The position numbers were made by a program, and so were the translations under genes. Source: Pararhodobacter zhoushanensis (lineage in GTDB: Bacteria > Pseudomonadota > Alphaproteobacteria > Rhodobacterales > Rhodobacteraceae). Taken from it: 64,000 bases of DNA. Within the stretch, counting starts at the first letter, position 1. Each line of letters opens with the position of its first letter. Below, in pieces: positions 28,082 to 36,826 of the stretch. The notes under the pieces were generated by a model. The model saw only the letters and a program-made list of their open reading frames with translations. It had not been told where the DNA came from and searched no databases. Location of the stretch: positions 313,121 through 377,120 of the forward strand of contig NZ_REEZ01000002.1 of NCBI RefSeq assembly GCF_003990445.1, given 5' to 3'.

Positions 28082-29029
28082 GTGTCAGCGAGCTATATCC
28101 TCAAGCGTATCGCCCTGATCTTCTATACGCTGTTCGTCGTCTCGATCCTCGTGTTCGGCATCACCCAGATCCTGCCGGCCGATGCGGCGGTGATGATGTT
28201 GGGCGAGAACGCCACGCAGGGTGCGCTGGCGGCGCTGCGCGATCAGATGGGCCTCAACGATCCGATCTGGTTGCAATATCTGCACTGGGCCGGCGGCGTC
28301 GTGCAGGGAGATTTCGGCACCTCGCTGCGCACCGGCCAGACGGTCGGACCTGCGCTGTTCTCGGCGCTGGGAACCTCGCTGACGCTTGCTGTCCTCGCGC
28401 TGGCGCTGATGCTGATACTGGCCGTGCCGATGGGCATCCTTGCGGCTGTGCGTCGGGGCAAGCTGTCGGATCTGGTCGTAGGCTTCCTTTCGTATATTGG
28501 CGTGTCGCTGCCGGAATTCGTCACCGCTACGCTGGCCGTGGTGCTGGTCGCGGATCTCTGGGGCCTGCTGCCTCCCGCCGGCTACATCCCGCTGTCCGAG
28601 GATTTCTGGGGCGGGATGCAGCGGCTGATCCTGCCGGTCTGCGTAGCCTCGGTGATGATGATCGCCCATGTCTCGCGCATGGTGCGCTCGGAACTCGTGG
28701 ACGTGATGCACACCGATTACATCCGCGCCGCGCGCCTCAAGGGTCTGACGCGGCGCCGGGTGCTGTTCCGCCACGGCCTGCGCAATGCCCTGCTGCCGAC
28801 GATCACCATCGTCGCGCTGGATGTGGGGTATCTTCTGGGCGGGATCATCGTCGTCGAGGAGATCTTCTCGATCCCCGGCATCGGCCGTTCGCTCATGTCG
28901 GCCATTCAGGCGCGTGACCTGCCGGTTATTCAGGCCGGCGTGATGATTATGGCGGCCACCTATTCCATCGTGAACTTCGCCGCCGACCTCATGTATGCGT
29001 GGCTCGACAAGAGGATCCAGTATGACTGA
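28082..29029 (+). CDS. ABC transporter permease, DppB type
   Basis: A 315-residue permease starting at GTG 28082 (AGGGAA upstream). The N-terminus SASYILKRIALIFYTLFVVSILVFGITQILPADAA and the EAA-loop region IRAARLKGLTRRRVLFRHGLRNALLPTITIVALDVGYLLGG are typical of DppB/OppB. About six helices. It overlaps the second permease by eight bases, showing translational coupling. Confidence 0.9.
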   Translation: MSASYILKRIALIFYTLFVVSILVFGITQILPADAAVMMLGENATQGALAALRDQMGLNDPIWLQYLHWAGGVVQGDFGTSLRTGQTVGPALFSALGTSLTLAVLALALMLILAVPMGILAAVRRGKLSDLVVGFLSYIGVSLPEFVTATLAVVLVADLWGLLPPAGYIPLSEDFWGGMQRLILPVCVASVMMIAHVSRMVRSELVDVMHTDYIRAARLKGLTRRRVLFRHGLRNALLPTITIVALDVGYLLGGIIVVEEIFSIPGIGRSLMSAIQARDLPVIQAGVMIMAATYSIVNFAADLMYAWLDKRIQYD

Positions 29030-29846
29030 TTTTCTGGGCCGCCTGTTGCGGAGCCCTCAGGGAGCACTGGGTTGCCTCGTCGTCGGGTTGATCCTGATCG
29101 CGGTGATCTTCGGCCCCTACCTTACCCATTACGGGCCCGAGCACATGTCCCCGCTCGCCCGCTACAAGAGCCCCTCGGCCGAGCATTGGCTGGGCACCGA
29201 CCAATACGGCCGCGACATCTTCAGCAGGCTTCTGGACGGCGCGCGCTCGACGGTGCTGCTGGCCGTGGTTGCCACCGTGATCGGCACACTCGGCGGGGCG
29301 ATCATCGGCACGGGGTCCGCCTATCTGGGCGGGCGCGCGGATGAATTCATCATGCGCACCAACGACGCGGTGATGGCGATCCCCTCGCTGTTGATGGCTT
29401 TGATGGTGGTGTCGCTGCTGGGGTCGAACTCGCTCAACGCGCTTCTGGCCATCGCCATCGCCTTCATGCCGTCGATGGCCCGCATCTCGCGCTCGGTCGC
29501 GCTGACGGTACGCAAGCAGGACTACGTCAGTGCCGCCATCGCACGCGGTGAAGGCGCCACCTATATCGTCCTGCGCGAGATGCTGCCCAATGTGATCGCG
29601 CCCATCGTCGTCGAGATGACGATCCGCGTATCCTTTGCGGTGATGCTGTTCGCGACCCTGTCCTTCCTTGGTCTCGGCGCGCAGCCACCGGCGACGGACT
29701 GGGGGCTCATGGTGTCCGAGGCACGGCAGTATCTGCACCGGTCCTATTGGATCCTGCTGTGGCCGAGCGCCGCCATCGCGCTGACCGCCATTGGCTTCAA
29801 CCTTCTGGGCGACGGGCTGCGCGACGCCCTGAACCCCCGCACCTGA
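29022..29846 (+). CDS. ABC transporter permease, DppC type
   Basis: A 274-residue permease. The ATG at 29022, within the last codons of the DppB-type gene and preceded by GAGG, is preferred to an earlier in-frame codon. The sequence GTDQYGRDIFSRLLDGARSTVLL and YVSAAIARGEGATYIVLREMLPNVIAPIVV are hallmarks of DppC/OppC. It forms the heterodimeric channel with the preceding product. Confidence 0.92.
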   Translation: MTDFLGRLLRSPQGALGCLVVGLILIAVIFGPYLTHYGPEHMSPLARYKSPSAEHWLGTDQYGRDIFSRLLDGARSTVLLAVVATVIGTLGGAIIGTGSAYLGGRADEFIMRTNDAVMAIPSLLMALMVVSLLGSNSLNALLAIAIAFMPSMARISRSVALTVRKQDYVSAAIARGEGATYIVLREMLPNVIAPIVVEMTIRVSFAVMLFATLSFLGLGAQPPATDWGLMVSEARQYLHRSYWILLWPSAAIALTAIGFNLLGDGLRDALNPRT

Positions 29847-29856
29847 GGACCGGACC

Positions 29857-31485
29857 ATGGTGAAAACGAACACGGTTCTTCAGGTCGAAAACTATTCGCT
29901 GGCCTATGACGTCAAGGGCGGCGCGGTGCAGGTGCTGAACGGCATCGATCTGATGATCCGTCGGGGCGAGATCCTCGGGCTGGTCGGCGAAAGCGGCTCG
30001 GGCAAGTCGAGCATGGCCAGCGCCATCATGCGCCATCTTGCCGGTAATGCGCGCGAGAACGACGGGAGCATCTGGCTGGGCGAAACCGACCTGCGCACGC
30101 AGTCCGAACACCAGATGTCCGCGATCCGTGGCCGCCGCGTGTCGATGGTGTTTCAGGATCCGGCGACCTCGCTGAACCCGACCCTGCGTCTGGGCGAGCA
30201 GCTGGCCGAGGTGCTGATCCGCCACCAGAACTTGACCATGGCGCAGGCCTGGGCCGAGGGCGAGGCGCGGCTTGCGCATGTGGGCCTGAAGACCCCGCGC
30301 GAGATGATGCAGCGGATGCCGCATGAGGTTTCCGGCGGCGAGAAGCAGCGCGTGGTCATCGCCACCGCCTTTGCCTGCAACCCCGAACTGATCATCTTCG
30401 ACGAACCGACGACTGCGCTGGATGTGATCACCGCGCGCCAGATCCTCGACCTGTTCGCGGCGCTGCAGCAGGAGACGGGCGTGGCGTCGCTGTATATCTC
30501 GCACGACCTCGCGCTTCTGTCGCAGACCGCCGACCGGGTGGCCGTGCTGCAAAAGGGCATGATCGTCGAGGAAGGCGAGACCGGCACCCTGTTCCGCGCG
30601 CCCCAGCATGCCTACACCCAGACGCTGATCGCCGCCGCGCCGCAGCCCGAACGCCGTCTGGTGCAACCGCTGGACCGCGCCGCGAAGCCGCTCGTGTCGG
30701 TGCGCGACGTGACGGTGAATTACGGTCGAAAATCGCTGCTCGACAGCCTCCTGCGGCGCGATTTCGCGCCTGTGGTCGGCAGCCGCGCGGTGACGCTCGA
30801 CCTGCGCCCCGGCGAGGTTCTGGGCATCGTCGGTGAAAGCGGCTCGGGCAAATCGACGCTGGCCAAGGCGATGACCGGGCTCAACCGCTTCGAAGGGTTG
30901 ATCGAGTTCGACGGCAAGCCTGTGCGGGGCCTGTCGGATATGGACGCCAACTATCGCCGCGACGTGCAGATCATCTTCCAGCACCCCGACGCCTCGCTGA
31001 ACCCGCGGCAGCGGATTTCGGAAATCCTCGCCCGGCCGGTCAAGCTGTATGGCAAGGGCGACGGTTCAGTGCGCGAGCGGATCGTGGCGATGCTGGAACG
31101 CGTGCGCCTGCCCGCCAGCTATATCGACCGCTACCCGCACGAGCTGTCGGGCGGCGAGAAGCAGCGCATCGCCATCGCCCGCGCCTTCCTGTCAAACCCG
31201 CGTCTGGTGATCTGCGACGAGATCACCTCGGCGCTGGATGTCTCGGTGCAGGCCTCGGTGATCGAGCTTCTGATGGAGCTGCATCGCGACACCGGCGCCG
31301 CCTATGTCTTCATCACCCATGACATCAACCTCGTGCGGCAGATCGCGCACCGCATCGCCGTGATGTACCGCGGCGATCTGGTCGAGATCGCCGATGCCGA
31401 ACGCATCGCCGACGCCGACCGTGCCCCCTACACGCGCAAGCTGCTGGAGGCGGTCACGCCCCCTGCCTCGACGCATAGCGCCTGA
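29857..31485 (+). CDS. Dipeptide-type ABC transporter ATP-binding protein, fused DppD-DppF
   Basis: A 542-residue protein with two complete ATPase domains in one chain. Domain 1 has GESGSGKSSMA, VSGGEKQRVVIA and IIFDEPTTALD; domain 2 has GESGSGKSTLA, LSGGEKQRIAIARAF and VICDEITSALD. In many bacteria these are two genes; fusion is common in Alphaproteobacteria. The Walker B glutamate of domain 2 is present in the form CDEITSALD. It starts ten bases after the DppC stop and energises the peptide importer. Confidence 0.93.
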   Translation: MVKTNTVLQVENYSLAYDVKGGAVQVLNGIDLMIRRGEILGLVGESGSGKSSMASAIMRHLAGNARENDGSIWLGETDLRTQSEHQMSAIRGRRVSMVFQDPATSLNPTLRLGEQLAEVLIRHQNLTMAQAWAEGEARLAHVGLKTPREMMQRMPHEVSGGEKQRVVIATAFACNPELIIFDEPTTALDVITARQILDLFAALQQETGVASLYISHDLALLSQTADRVAVLQKGMIVEEGETGTLFRAPQHAYTQTLIAAAPQPERRLVQPLDRAAKPLVSVRDVTVNYGRKSLLDSLLRRDFAPVVGSRAVTLDLRPGEVLGIVGESGSGKSTLAKAMTGLNRFEGLIEFDGKPVRGLSDMDANYRRDVQIIFQHPDASLNPRQRISEILARPVKLYGKGDGSVRERIVAMLERVRLPASYIDRYPHELSGGEKQRIAIARAFLSNPRLVICDEITSALDVSVQASVIELLMELHRDTGAAYVFITHDINLVRQIAHRIAVMYRGDLVEIADAERIADADRAPYTRKLLEAVTPPASTHSA

Positions 31486-31503
31486 CTTCAAGGACTTATT
31501 TCG

Positions 31504-32742
31504 ATGGACCTCAACTCCCTGCTCGACACTGTCGATGCGAAAGCCGCCCTCGACTTCGTGTCGATGATGGTCCGGCACAAGACCTATTCCGAAACCGAGG
31601 GCGAAACCGTTCTGGTCCGCCGGATGGTGCAGGAAATGGGTGCGATTGGCATCGACGCCCATGTCCACGGCTTCGGTGACAAGGGCCGCGCGAACGCGAT
31701 CGGCACGCTGAAGGGCACCGGCGGGGGCGCGAGCCTGATGTACAACGGCCATCTCGATACCAACCCGGTAACCGAGGGCTGGACGGTGGACCCGTGGGGC
31801 GGGCTGGTGGATGACAGTTTCATCTACGGGATCGGCGTGTCGAACATGAAATCGTCGAACGCGGCGTTCTTCTGCGCGATCAAGGCCTTGCAGGACGCGG
31901 GCGTGAAGCTGAAGGGCGACGTGGTCCTGACCTATGTGGTGGGCGAGCTACAGGGCGGCGTCGGCACCGAGGCGCTGATGCACGACGGCTACCGTGCCGA
32001 CTACTTCATCAATGGCGAGCCCAGTGATCTCGTTGCCGTGACGATGCACGCCGCCGCGCTGAAATTCCAGATCGAGCTGACCGGCGACACCCGCCATCTG
32101 TCGAAGCGTGAGGAAGCCGTGGATGCGCTGGTCGCAGGCTGCGATCTGGTCGGGCGCCTCAATGCCATGACCTTCTCGGGCGCGGCGACGCCAGAACATG
32201 CCTCCGTCAACCGCTGCCATGTCGGCGTGATCAAGGCGGCGCTGGGTCGCGAGCTTGAGGAATGGCGCCCTCCGCAGGTCGCGGATTTCTGCGTGCTCAA
32301 GGGCTCGTCGCGCTATGCACCGGGCCAGACGCGCGACGGCGTTCTGGCCGATATGGAAGTCGAGCTGACGGCCCTGCGCGCCCGCTATCCGGGGCTGCAG
32401 ACGAAGCTCATCTCGATGGACACGATGGAGGAGAAGGGCCTGTCGCTGATGCCGCCCTATGAGGTCCGCCGCGACAGCCCGATCGTCACCGCGATCAACG
32501 CCGCCTACCGTCAGGTGCGCGGCGAGGAGCAGCCGACCGGTGCCATCACCCCCACCCGCTTTTACGGCTCGGACGCCGGGCACCTCTATGAACTGGGCGG
32601 GATGGAAGGCATCGTCTGCGGCAGCGGCGGGCGTTACAACACCATGCCCGACGAGCGCGTGGACATCGTCGATTACCTCGACCTGATCAAGGTTTACATG
32701 CTGACAATCATCGCCATCTGCGGCATGGACGATGGCGTCTGA
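31504..32742 (+). CDS. M20-fold protein with degraded metal site
   Basis: A 412-residue protein with the M20 peptidase fold but several substitutions at positions that bind metal. His83 in GHLDT and Glu172 in GEP are present, and the likely catalytic base Glu148 (VVGELQGG) remains. The bridging aspartate is Asn114 (GVSNMKSS), the second glutamate is Leu149, and the C-terminal histidine is Asn379 (RYNTMPDERV). Three of five ligands are lost, so ordinary dinuclear zinc catalysis is unlikely; it may bind one metal, act by another chemistry, or be a binding partner. It lies 18 bases after the fused ATPase gene and overlaps the M24-type gene by 11. Confidence 0.8.
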   Translation: MDLNSLLDTVDAKAALDFVSMMVRHKTYSETEGETVLVRRMVQEMGAIGIDAHVHGFGDKGRANAIGTLKGTGGGASLMYNGHLDTNPVTEGWTVDPWGGLVDDSFIYGIGVSNMKSSNAAFFCAIKALQDAGVKLKGDVVLTYVVGELQGGVGTEALMHDGYRADYFINGEPSDLVAVTMHAAALKFQIELTGDTRHLSKREEAVDALVAGCDLVGRLNAMTFSGAATPEHASVNRCHVGVIKAALGRELEEWRPPQVADFCVLKGSSRYAPGQTRDGVLADMEVELTALRARYPGLQTKLISMDTMEEKGLSLMPPYEVRRDSPIVTAINAAYRQVRGEEQPTGAITPTRFYGSDAGHLYELGGMEGIVCGSGGRYNTMPDERVDIVDYLDLIKVYMLTIIAICGMDDGV

Positions 32743-33859
32743 GATCCCGGCCGAATACCGCTGGCGGGTCGACAAGGCCCGCGCCGTCATGGCCGGGGCG
32801 GGCTGCGACTTGCTGCTGCTCGACAGCGGCGAGGCTCTGGCCTGGCTGTCTGGCTACAGCGTGTCGGAAACCATGTACCGGGCCGTGTTCCTGCCGCGCG
32901 AAGGCGAGCCGTGGTTCGTACTGCGCCATCTCGATGCCGAGCCCTGCCGTCAGGGCGGCTGGATCGCGGATATCGTGGGCTACCCGGACAGCCACGAACC
33001 TGAGCGGGTGATGGCCGAACAGATCGCGCAGCGGGGTTTCGGCGCGGGTCGGGTCGGTGTTGATTTCAACTCGATCAGCTGGAGTCCGGCGCGACAGGCG
33101 ACGATCGCGGCCCTGTTGCCGGACCTCACGTTCGTCAACCTCGAAGGGGTGACCGAATCCCTGCGCTGGGTGAAGTCGGCTCATGAGATCGGCAAGCTGG
33201 CCGAAGCCTCGGCCATTGCCGACCGCGCTCTGGCAGAGATCGCTGCCAAGGCCCTGCCCGGCCTCACCACGAACGAAGCCGCCATCACGGCAGCCGCCTG
33301 TTTCCTGCGCCACGGCGCGGATACTGGCGAGACGGGGCCGATCGTTCTGGGTCGCGGAAATCACGAATTCCTGCACGGCCTGTTCCGCCCTCACACTCTG
33401 GCGACGGGCGACGTGCTGCATGTCGAACTCATCCCCTATGTCGGCCGCTATGGCGCGCGGATCATGCGGCCGATCGTCATCGGTACGCCGTCGCCTCGGC
33501 AGCAGGAGGTTGCGCAGGCCCTGATTGCCCTGCAGGACGAACAGATCGCTGCCATGCGACCCGGCGCGATCGCCTCAGACGTGGACCGCATCGTGCGGAA
33601 CGGCGCGCTGAAGGCTGGACTGCGCGGCGAGTACACCAACGTCACCGCCTACACGCTGGGCCTGTACATACGCACCCCGCGCAGCAGCGATTTCTCGCGC
33701 GTGTTCCTTCCGGACCAACATTGGGCGCTGGAGGAAAACATGGTGTTCCATGTCTACACAACGGCCGAGGGGCTTGGGTTTTCCGAAACCGTGGTCGTCA
33801 CGCCCGCCGGCGGGCGGCGTCTGACACAAACCCCGCGCCGGATTCTGACAGCGGGCTGA
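32732..33859 (+). CDS. M24-fold (creatinase/prolidase-like) hydrolase lacking metal ligands
   Basis: A 375-residue protein with a creatinase N-terminal domain (YRWRVDKARAVMAGAGCDLLLLDSGEALAWLSGYS) and C-terminal pita-bread domain. In metallo-M24 enzymes five residues hold two metals; here the first aspartate is Glu232 (HVELIP), the second is replaced in YGARIMRP, the histidine is absent in TLGLYIRTP and the first glutamate is lost in VFHVYTT, leaving only the last one (FSETVVVT). Creatinase and ectoine hydrolase (DoeA) are related proteins that work without a dinuclear metal centre, so C-N amidine or amide hydrolysis of that kind is the best guess. The gene overlaps the preceding one. Confidence 0.8.
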   Translation: MASEIPAEYRWRVDKARAVMAGAGCDLLLLDSGEALAWLSGYSVSETMYRAVFLPREGEPWFVLRHLDAEPCRQGGWIADIVGYPDSHEPERVMAEQIAQRGFGAGRVGVDFNSISWSPARQATIAALLPDLTFVNLEGVTESLRWVKSAHEIGKLAEASAIADRALAEIAAKALPGLTTNEAAITAAACFLRHGADTGETGPIVLGRGNHEFLHGLFRPHTLATGDVLHVELIPYVGRYGARIMRPIVIGTPSPRQQEVAQALIALQDEQIAAMRPGAIASDVDRIVRNGALKAGLRGEYTNVTAYTLGLYIRTPRSSDFSRVFLPDQHWALEENMVFHVYTTAEGLGFSETVVVTPAGGRRLTQTPRRILTAG

Positions 33860-34522
33860 GGATCGAGGGCCGCGGATTTCCGGGGCCGTCGAACGCCTCT
33901 GCTCAGGCCATTTGGGGCTGCCGCGCGGCCCATCAGCCGATCAGCCGATCAGCCGATCAGCCCATCAGCCCGGAGGTGTCGCAAGAAGACCTTCCGGGCG
34001 GCCGCAACTTTTACGATCCTGCGAGAAATTATCCAATCAGCCACGCCCCCGAAGAGCACAACAAGCTTGTCCTCGCCCGTCGTCGCTTCGAAGGCCCACA
34101 CGCTTTTCTTGCCGACCCGGTTTGCGCCGCCGTTGAGGCTGGCCAACCCCGCATAAGTCAACCCAAGGAAACAACGCGGTTTCTGCGCGGTGAGACGGCA
34201 CGCGTACCCGATGGACACGGTATCTGGCTGTGGACGCTCGGCGCGACAGAGGCGCATCTCGGCATCACGAAAACCGCCGCGCCGCAGATGGCGTTCATCG
34301 AAGTCCTTCAAGACGAGGCCTATACCGCCGCGCGACCAGATTCCGCTGCTGCGGTCGCAGCAATGGCGTGGCTACCTGAGTAGAGGTTGGAGTATACTCG
34401 CCAACGCGTCCTGATCGAACAAGACCCTGATAGGCCTTTACAGCCCGGCAACGAGAGCACGCCCCAACCGCGCAGACCAACGCTGTTCGAACTTAATAAA
34501 GTCCAGAAAATTCAGGGGAAAG
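33860..34522. other. Gene-poor interval between the peptide operon and tRNA-Ser
   Basis: No convincing gene is present in these 663 bp. Open frames exist on both strands (for example 33949-34311 minus) but none has a ribosome binding site or recognisable domain. The only structured element is a short tandem repeat at 33932-33971. The DNA may be decayed sequence or leader regions. Confidence 0.5.
33932..33971. repeat. Five tandem copies of an 8-bp unit
   Basis: The unit ATCAGCCG occurs three times without change followed by two copies ending in C. Such a tract would be prone to slipped-strand change. It is not in a supported gene. Confidence 0.8.
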
Positions 34523-34612
34523 TGGCGGAGACGAAGGGATTCGAACCCTCGAGACCCTTCCGGGCCTGCACCCTTAGCAGGGGTGTGCCTTCGACCACTC
34601 GGCCACATCTCC
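34523..34612 (-). tRNA. tRNA-Ser(GCT)
   Basis: The minus strand reads GGAGATG at the 5' end, pairing with CGTCTCC at the 3' end. A D-arm GGCCGAGTGGTCGAAGGC, the anticodon loop CTGCTAA with GCT, a long variable arm, and the T-arm GGGTTCGAATCCC follow in order. The CCA tail is encoded. The long variable arm and GCT identify a serine tRNA for AGC/AGU codons. Length is 90 bases with CCA. Confidence 0.95.
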
Positions 34613-34841
34613 GTCGACCCGTATATTGGCCATGTGGCGGGAGAACAAGGGCTTTTTCGATGAAGCGCTGAACCACGTTCGCCACCTGTGTTCAGCGCAT
34701 TTACAGGTACTTACGTGAACAGGTGCCCTATTTTTCGAGGAGCCCGTAGCGGGATAATTCCGATTCGTCACACCCCGGCCCCACCGATCTCGTGCCCTCT
34801 GGATGCCCTCTCAGGCTCCTCCCTACGCGCGCGATTTCCCG

Positions 34842-35681
34842 TTACGACGACGCGGCCTCAAGCAGCGGATCTGCCCATGTCCAGAACCTCTCGTTGAACG
34901 GCAGAGTGCCGCCCTTGGCTTTCAATCCCTTCAGGACCCGGTGGCAGAGGTGAGGGTGACGAGCCAAGGCGGCCTCAAGGAGCACCCGCGCCCGCAGGTC
35001 ATGTCCGCGTCGCATTTCCGCCACTTCGGCCCTCAACGCAGCGTCGCGGCCCGAGAGCGCGCAGTCGAGGAGCCGTTTCACGCGCCCTGTTCCCGCAAGA
35101 ACGCTTGTGGTGTGATGTCCGGTAAACGGCATCCTGACCTCGGCAGCGTCTGGGTCGAGGGCAAAAATCTGAGTAGCGTGCCACGAATCGATGGGATGAA
35201 AAGGATCGTAGAAGACGTAAGCGCGGCCTGATAGGTCGTCAGCCGTCACCAGCTCTCCGCCGCTTTCCTCGTTCCAGTAGCGCGAAAACCTGCGGTCGAA
35301 TGCGGGGCACGTCGCGGGGTCAATCGTCACCTGCGGACACATCGCCAATACATGCGTGGCGTGAAAGAGGCGCGAGAATTTGAGCGCGGCATAGCCGCCC
35401 ATCGAGCCCCCGTAGAGGACACGCGCGCCATCGCGCTGCAGGAGACCCCCGAGCGACCCGGCTGCGGCACGGAGGCTTGCAGCCGGGTACCAGGCGGGTG
35501 ACTTGGCCACGATGCCAATGACCGAGTATCCAAGAGCCTCGGCAACGGTGTCGGCTGAAAAGCGTCCCGGAACCGGGTGGAAAGCAAGATCAGAGAAGGT
35601 CACGAAAAGCGGCCCCGTGTTGCCGCGATCGACATGCAGAACTGCTATGTTTGCATCATCGTAGACCGCTTCAAGCGTCAC
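34842..35681 (-). CDS. Alpha/beta-hydrolase-fold protein, coupled to glycosyltransferase
   Basis: A 279-residue protein. The nucleophile elbow YGGSMGGYAAL gives Ser93 in the GxSxG form, with a possible acid near TIDPATCPAF and histidines in FTGHHTTSV near residue 200. The GTG start at 35681 has GGAGG five bases upstream and overlaps the stop of the glycosyltransferase gene in a GTGA junction, so it is preferred to the longer frame that would start at 35759 inside that gene. No signal peptide is present. It may be an esterase or acyltransferase acting on the polysaccharide or lipid made by its partner; the exact activity is not known. Confidence 0.75.
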   Translation of the reverse strand: MTLEAVYDDANIAVLHVDRGNTGPLFVTFSDLAFHPVPGRFSADTVAEALGYSVIGIVAKSPAWYPAASLRAAAGSLGGLLQRDGARVLYGGSMGGYAALKFSRLFHATHVLAMCPQVTIDPATCPAFDRRFSRYWNEESGGELVTADDLSGRAYVFYDPFHPIDSWHATQIFALDPDAAEVRMPFTGHHTTSVLAGTGRVKRLLDCALSGRDAALRAEVAEMRRGHDLRARVLLEAALARHPHLCHRVLKGLKAKGGTLPFNERFWTWADPLLEAASS

Positions 35682-36544
35682 GTGTTCCTCCAGCCTGTCG
35701 AGAACCGACTGAACAGGCCACCGACATTTCTGGTTTTCTCGACAAAGCCATGCTCGCACACCCCGAACTGCCCGGAAGCGATGTTTTGCTTCTTGTTTGA
35801 AACACGCTCAGGGCTCTTGTGCACCAGGACTGAGAACCCGTTGGGGTGGTGCATCCCGTTGTCAGAAACGCGGGCAACAACGGGCCAGAGCGAGAACCGG
35901 CCCTCTTCCTTGCAACGGATATTCACATCCCGATCCCCATTGGGATGGCCCCGCGTGGCTCCGAACTCGGACCATTTCTGCCGATTGGTGGCAAAACAGG
36001 TCGACGGGAGGAAGCTGAGACGGATGAATTCGGCCAACAGCCCTTCGTTCGTAACGGCGGCATGTCCCTCGGCCAGTTGCTCTTGCGTCACGGGCGCTCC
36101 GCCGGAGTCAAAGATCTTGGATTCCCCCGCGACCGCCCAGACGTCACCGGCGGCAAAGGCTTCATGCGCCAACATCGCCCGAAACCACATCAAGGCATCA
36201 GGCTCGAACGTGGTGTCATCTTCGGAAAAGATGACATCGTCGCAGTCGGTCAGCGCCCAGTCGATAACCGCCTGGGTCGTTTTGCAGGTGCCCAGGTTTG
36301 TGTCGTTTTCGCGAAAACTTGCCGCTACGAACCGCGTTGCATTCTGCTGGAGCCAAGCCTCGACGACGGCTTTGGTGCGCGCGTGATCCGGTGCATACCG
36401 CTTGGAAGACAAGGCACCGCTCAACGAGTCCTGCAGCACGTACACGCGATACGTCTCAACCCCGAAAGCATTGGAAAGAGAGGTCAAAAGCTCTAACGTC
36501 AGATCCGGCTTATTGAACACCTGAAGTGCGATAGCGCTGGTCAT
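35678..36544 (-). CDS. Glycosyltransferase, GT-A fold
   Basis: A 288-residue protein starting MTSAIALQVFNKPDLTLELLTSL, with the GT-A nucleotide-sugar motif FSEDDTTFEPDALMWF (residues about 106-121; Glu108, Asp109 and Asp110 are the DxD-like metal site). A GNT-I-like layout is suggested by the stretch YRVYVLQDSLSG and by the DVWAVAGESK segment. ATG 36544 with a GGGG-containing upstream is used. It is followed without a gap by the hydrolase-fold gene. The two would act together on a surface glycan or glycolipid. Donor and acceptor are unknown. Confidence 0.75.
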   Translation of the reverse strand: MTSAIALQVFNKPDLTLELLTSLSNAFGVETYRVYVLQDSLSGALSSKRYAPDHARTKAVVEAWLQQNATRFVAASFRENDTNLGTCKTTQAVIDWALTDCDDVIFSEDDTTFEPDALMWFRAMLAHEAFAAGDVWAVAGESKIFDSGGAPVTQEQLAEGHAAVTNEGLLAEFIRLSFLPSTCFATNRQKWSEFGATRGHPNGDRDVNIRCKEEGRFSLWPVVARVSDNGMHHPNGFSVLVHKSPERVSNKKQNIASGQFGVCEHGFVEKTRNVGGLFSRFSTGWRNT

Positions 36545-36662
36545 CACGAGCCCCGCCTTATGTTGCAGATCGTCACTGCCACAGCGAAAACCCTTGGTCA
36601 ACGTTTAGTCCACAATGGTTCGGGCAGGCCTGTCGGCGGCCTTGGGCACAGCGCCAAGACAC

Positions 36663-36692
36663 TGTTCAAACCGGCATCACCGCTTTTGAACA
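36663..36692. promoter_or_regulatory. Inverted repeat upstream of the DegP-like gene
   Basis: TGTTCAAA at 36663-36670 and TTTGAACA at 36685-36692 are perfect complements with a 14-bp spacer, about 135 bp before the protease start and in the gap between divergent genes. It could be an operator for a stress regulator. No further support is visible. Confidence 0.4.
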
Positions 36693-36826
36693 CGGATATT
36701 CACCGAACCTTCACCTTCGCTTGAAACCCTCAATGTCTGTTTGCACTCTTGGCGAATGCTCCTAAGTTCAGGACTGCGCCAGGGCGGGGATCCAGGCGCG
36801 TATCGAACGACCAAGGGGATACAATC

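Noticed and set aside
33932-33971. Possible CRISPR-like repeats
   Set aside because: Units are 8 bp without spacers.
33721-34383. Open frame overlapping the end of the M24-type gene
   Set aside because: It has no start signal and includes the 8-bp repeat; the product has no recognisable domain.
34523-34612. tRNA-Ser as an integration site
   Set aside because: tRNA genes are common integration targets, but no integrase gene or repeated 3' end of the tRNA is visible in the window.
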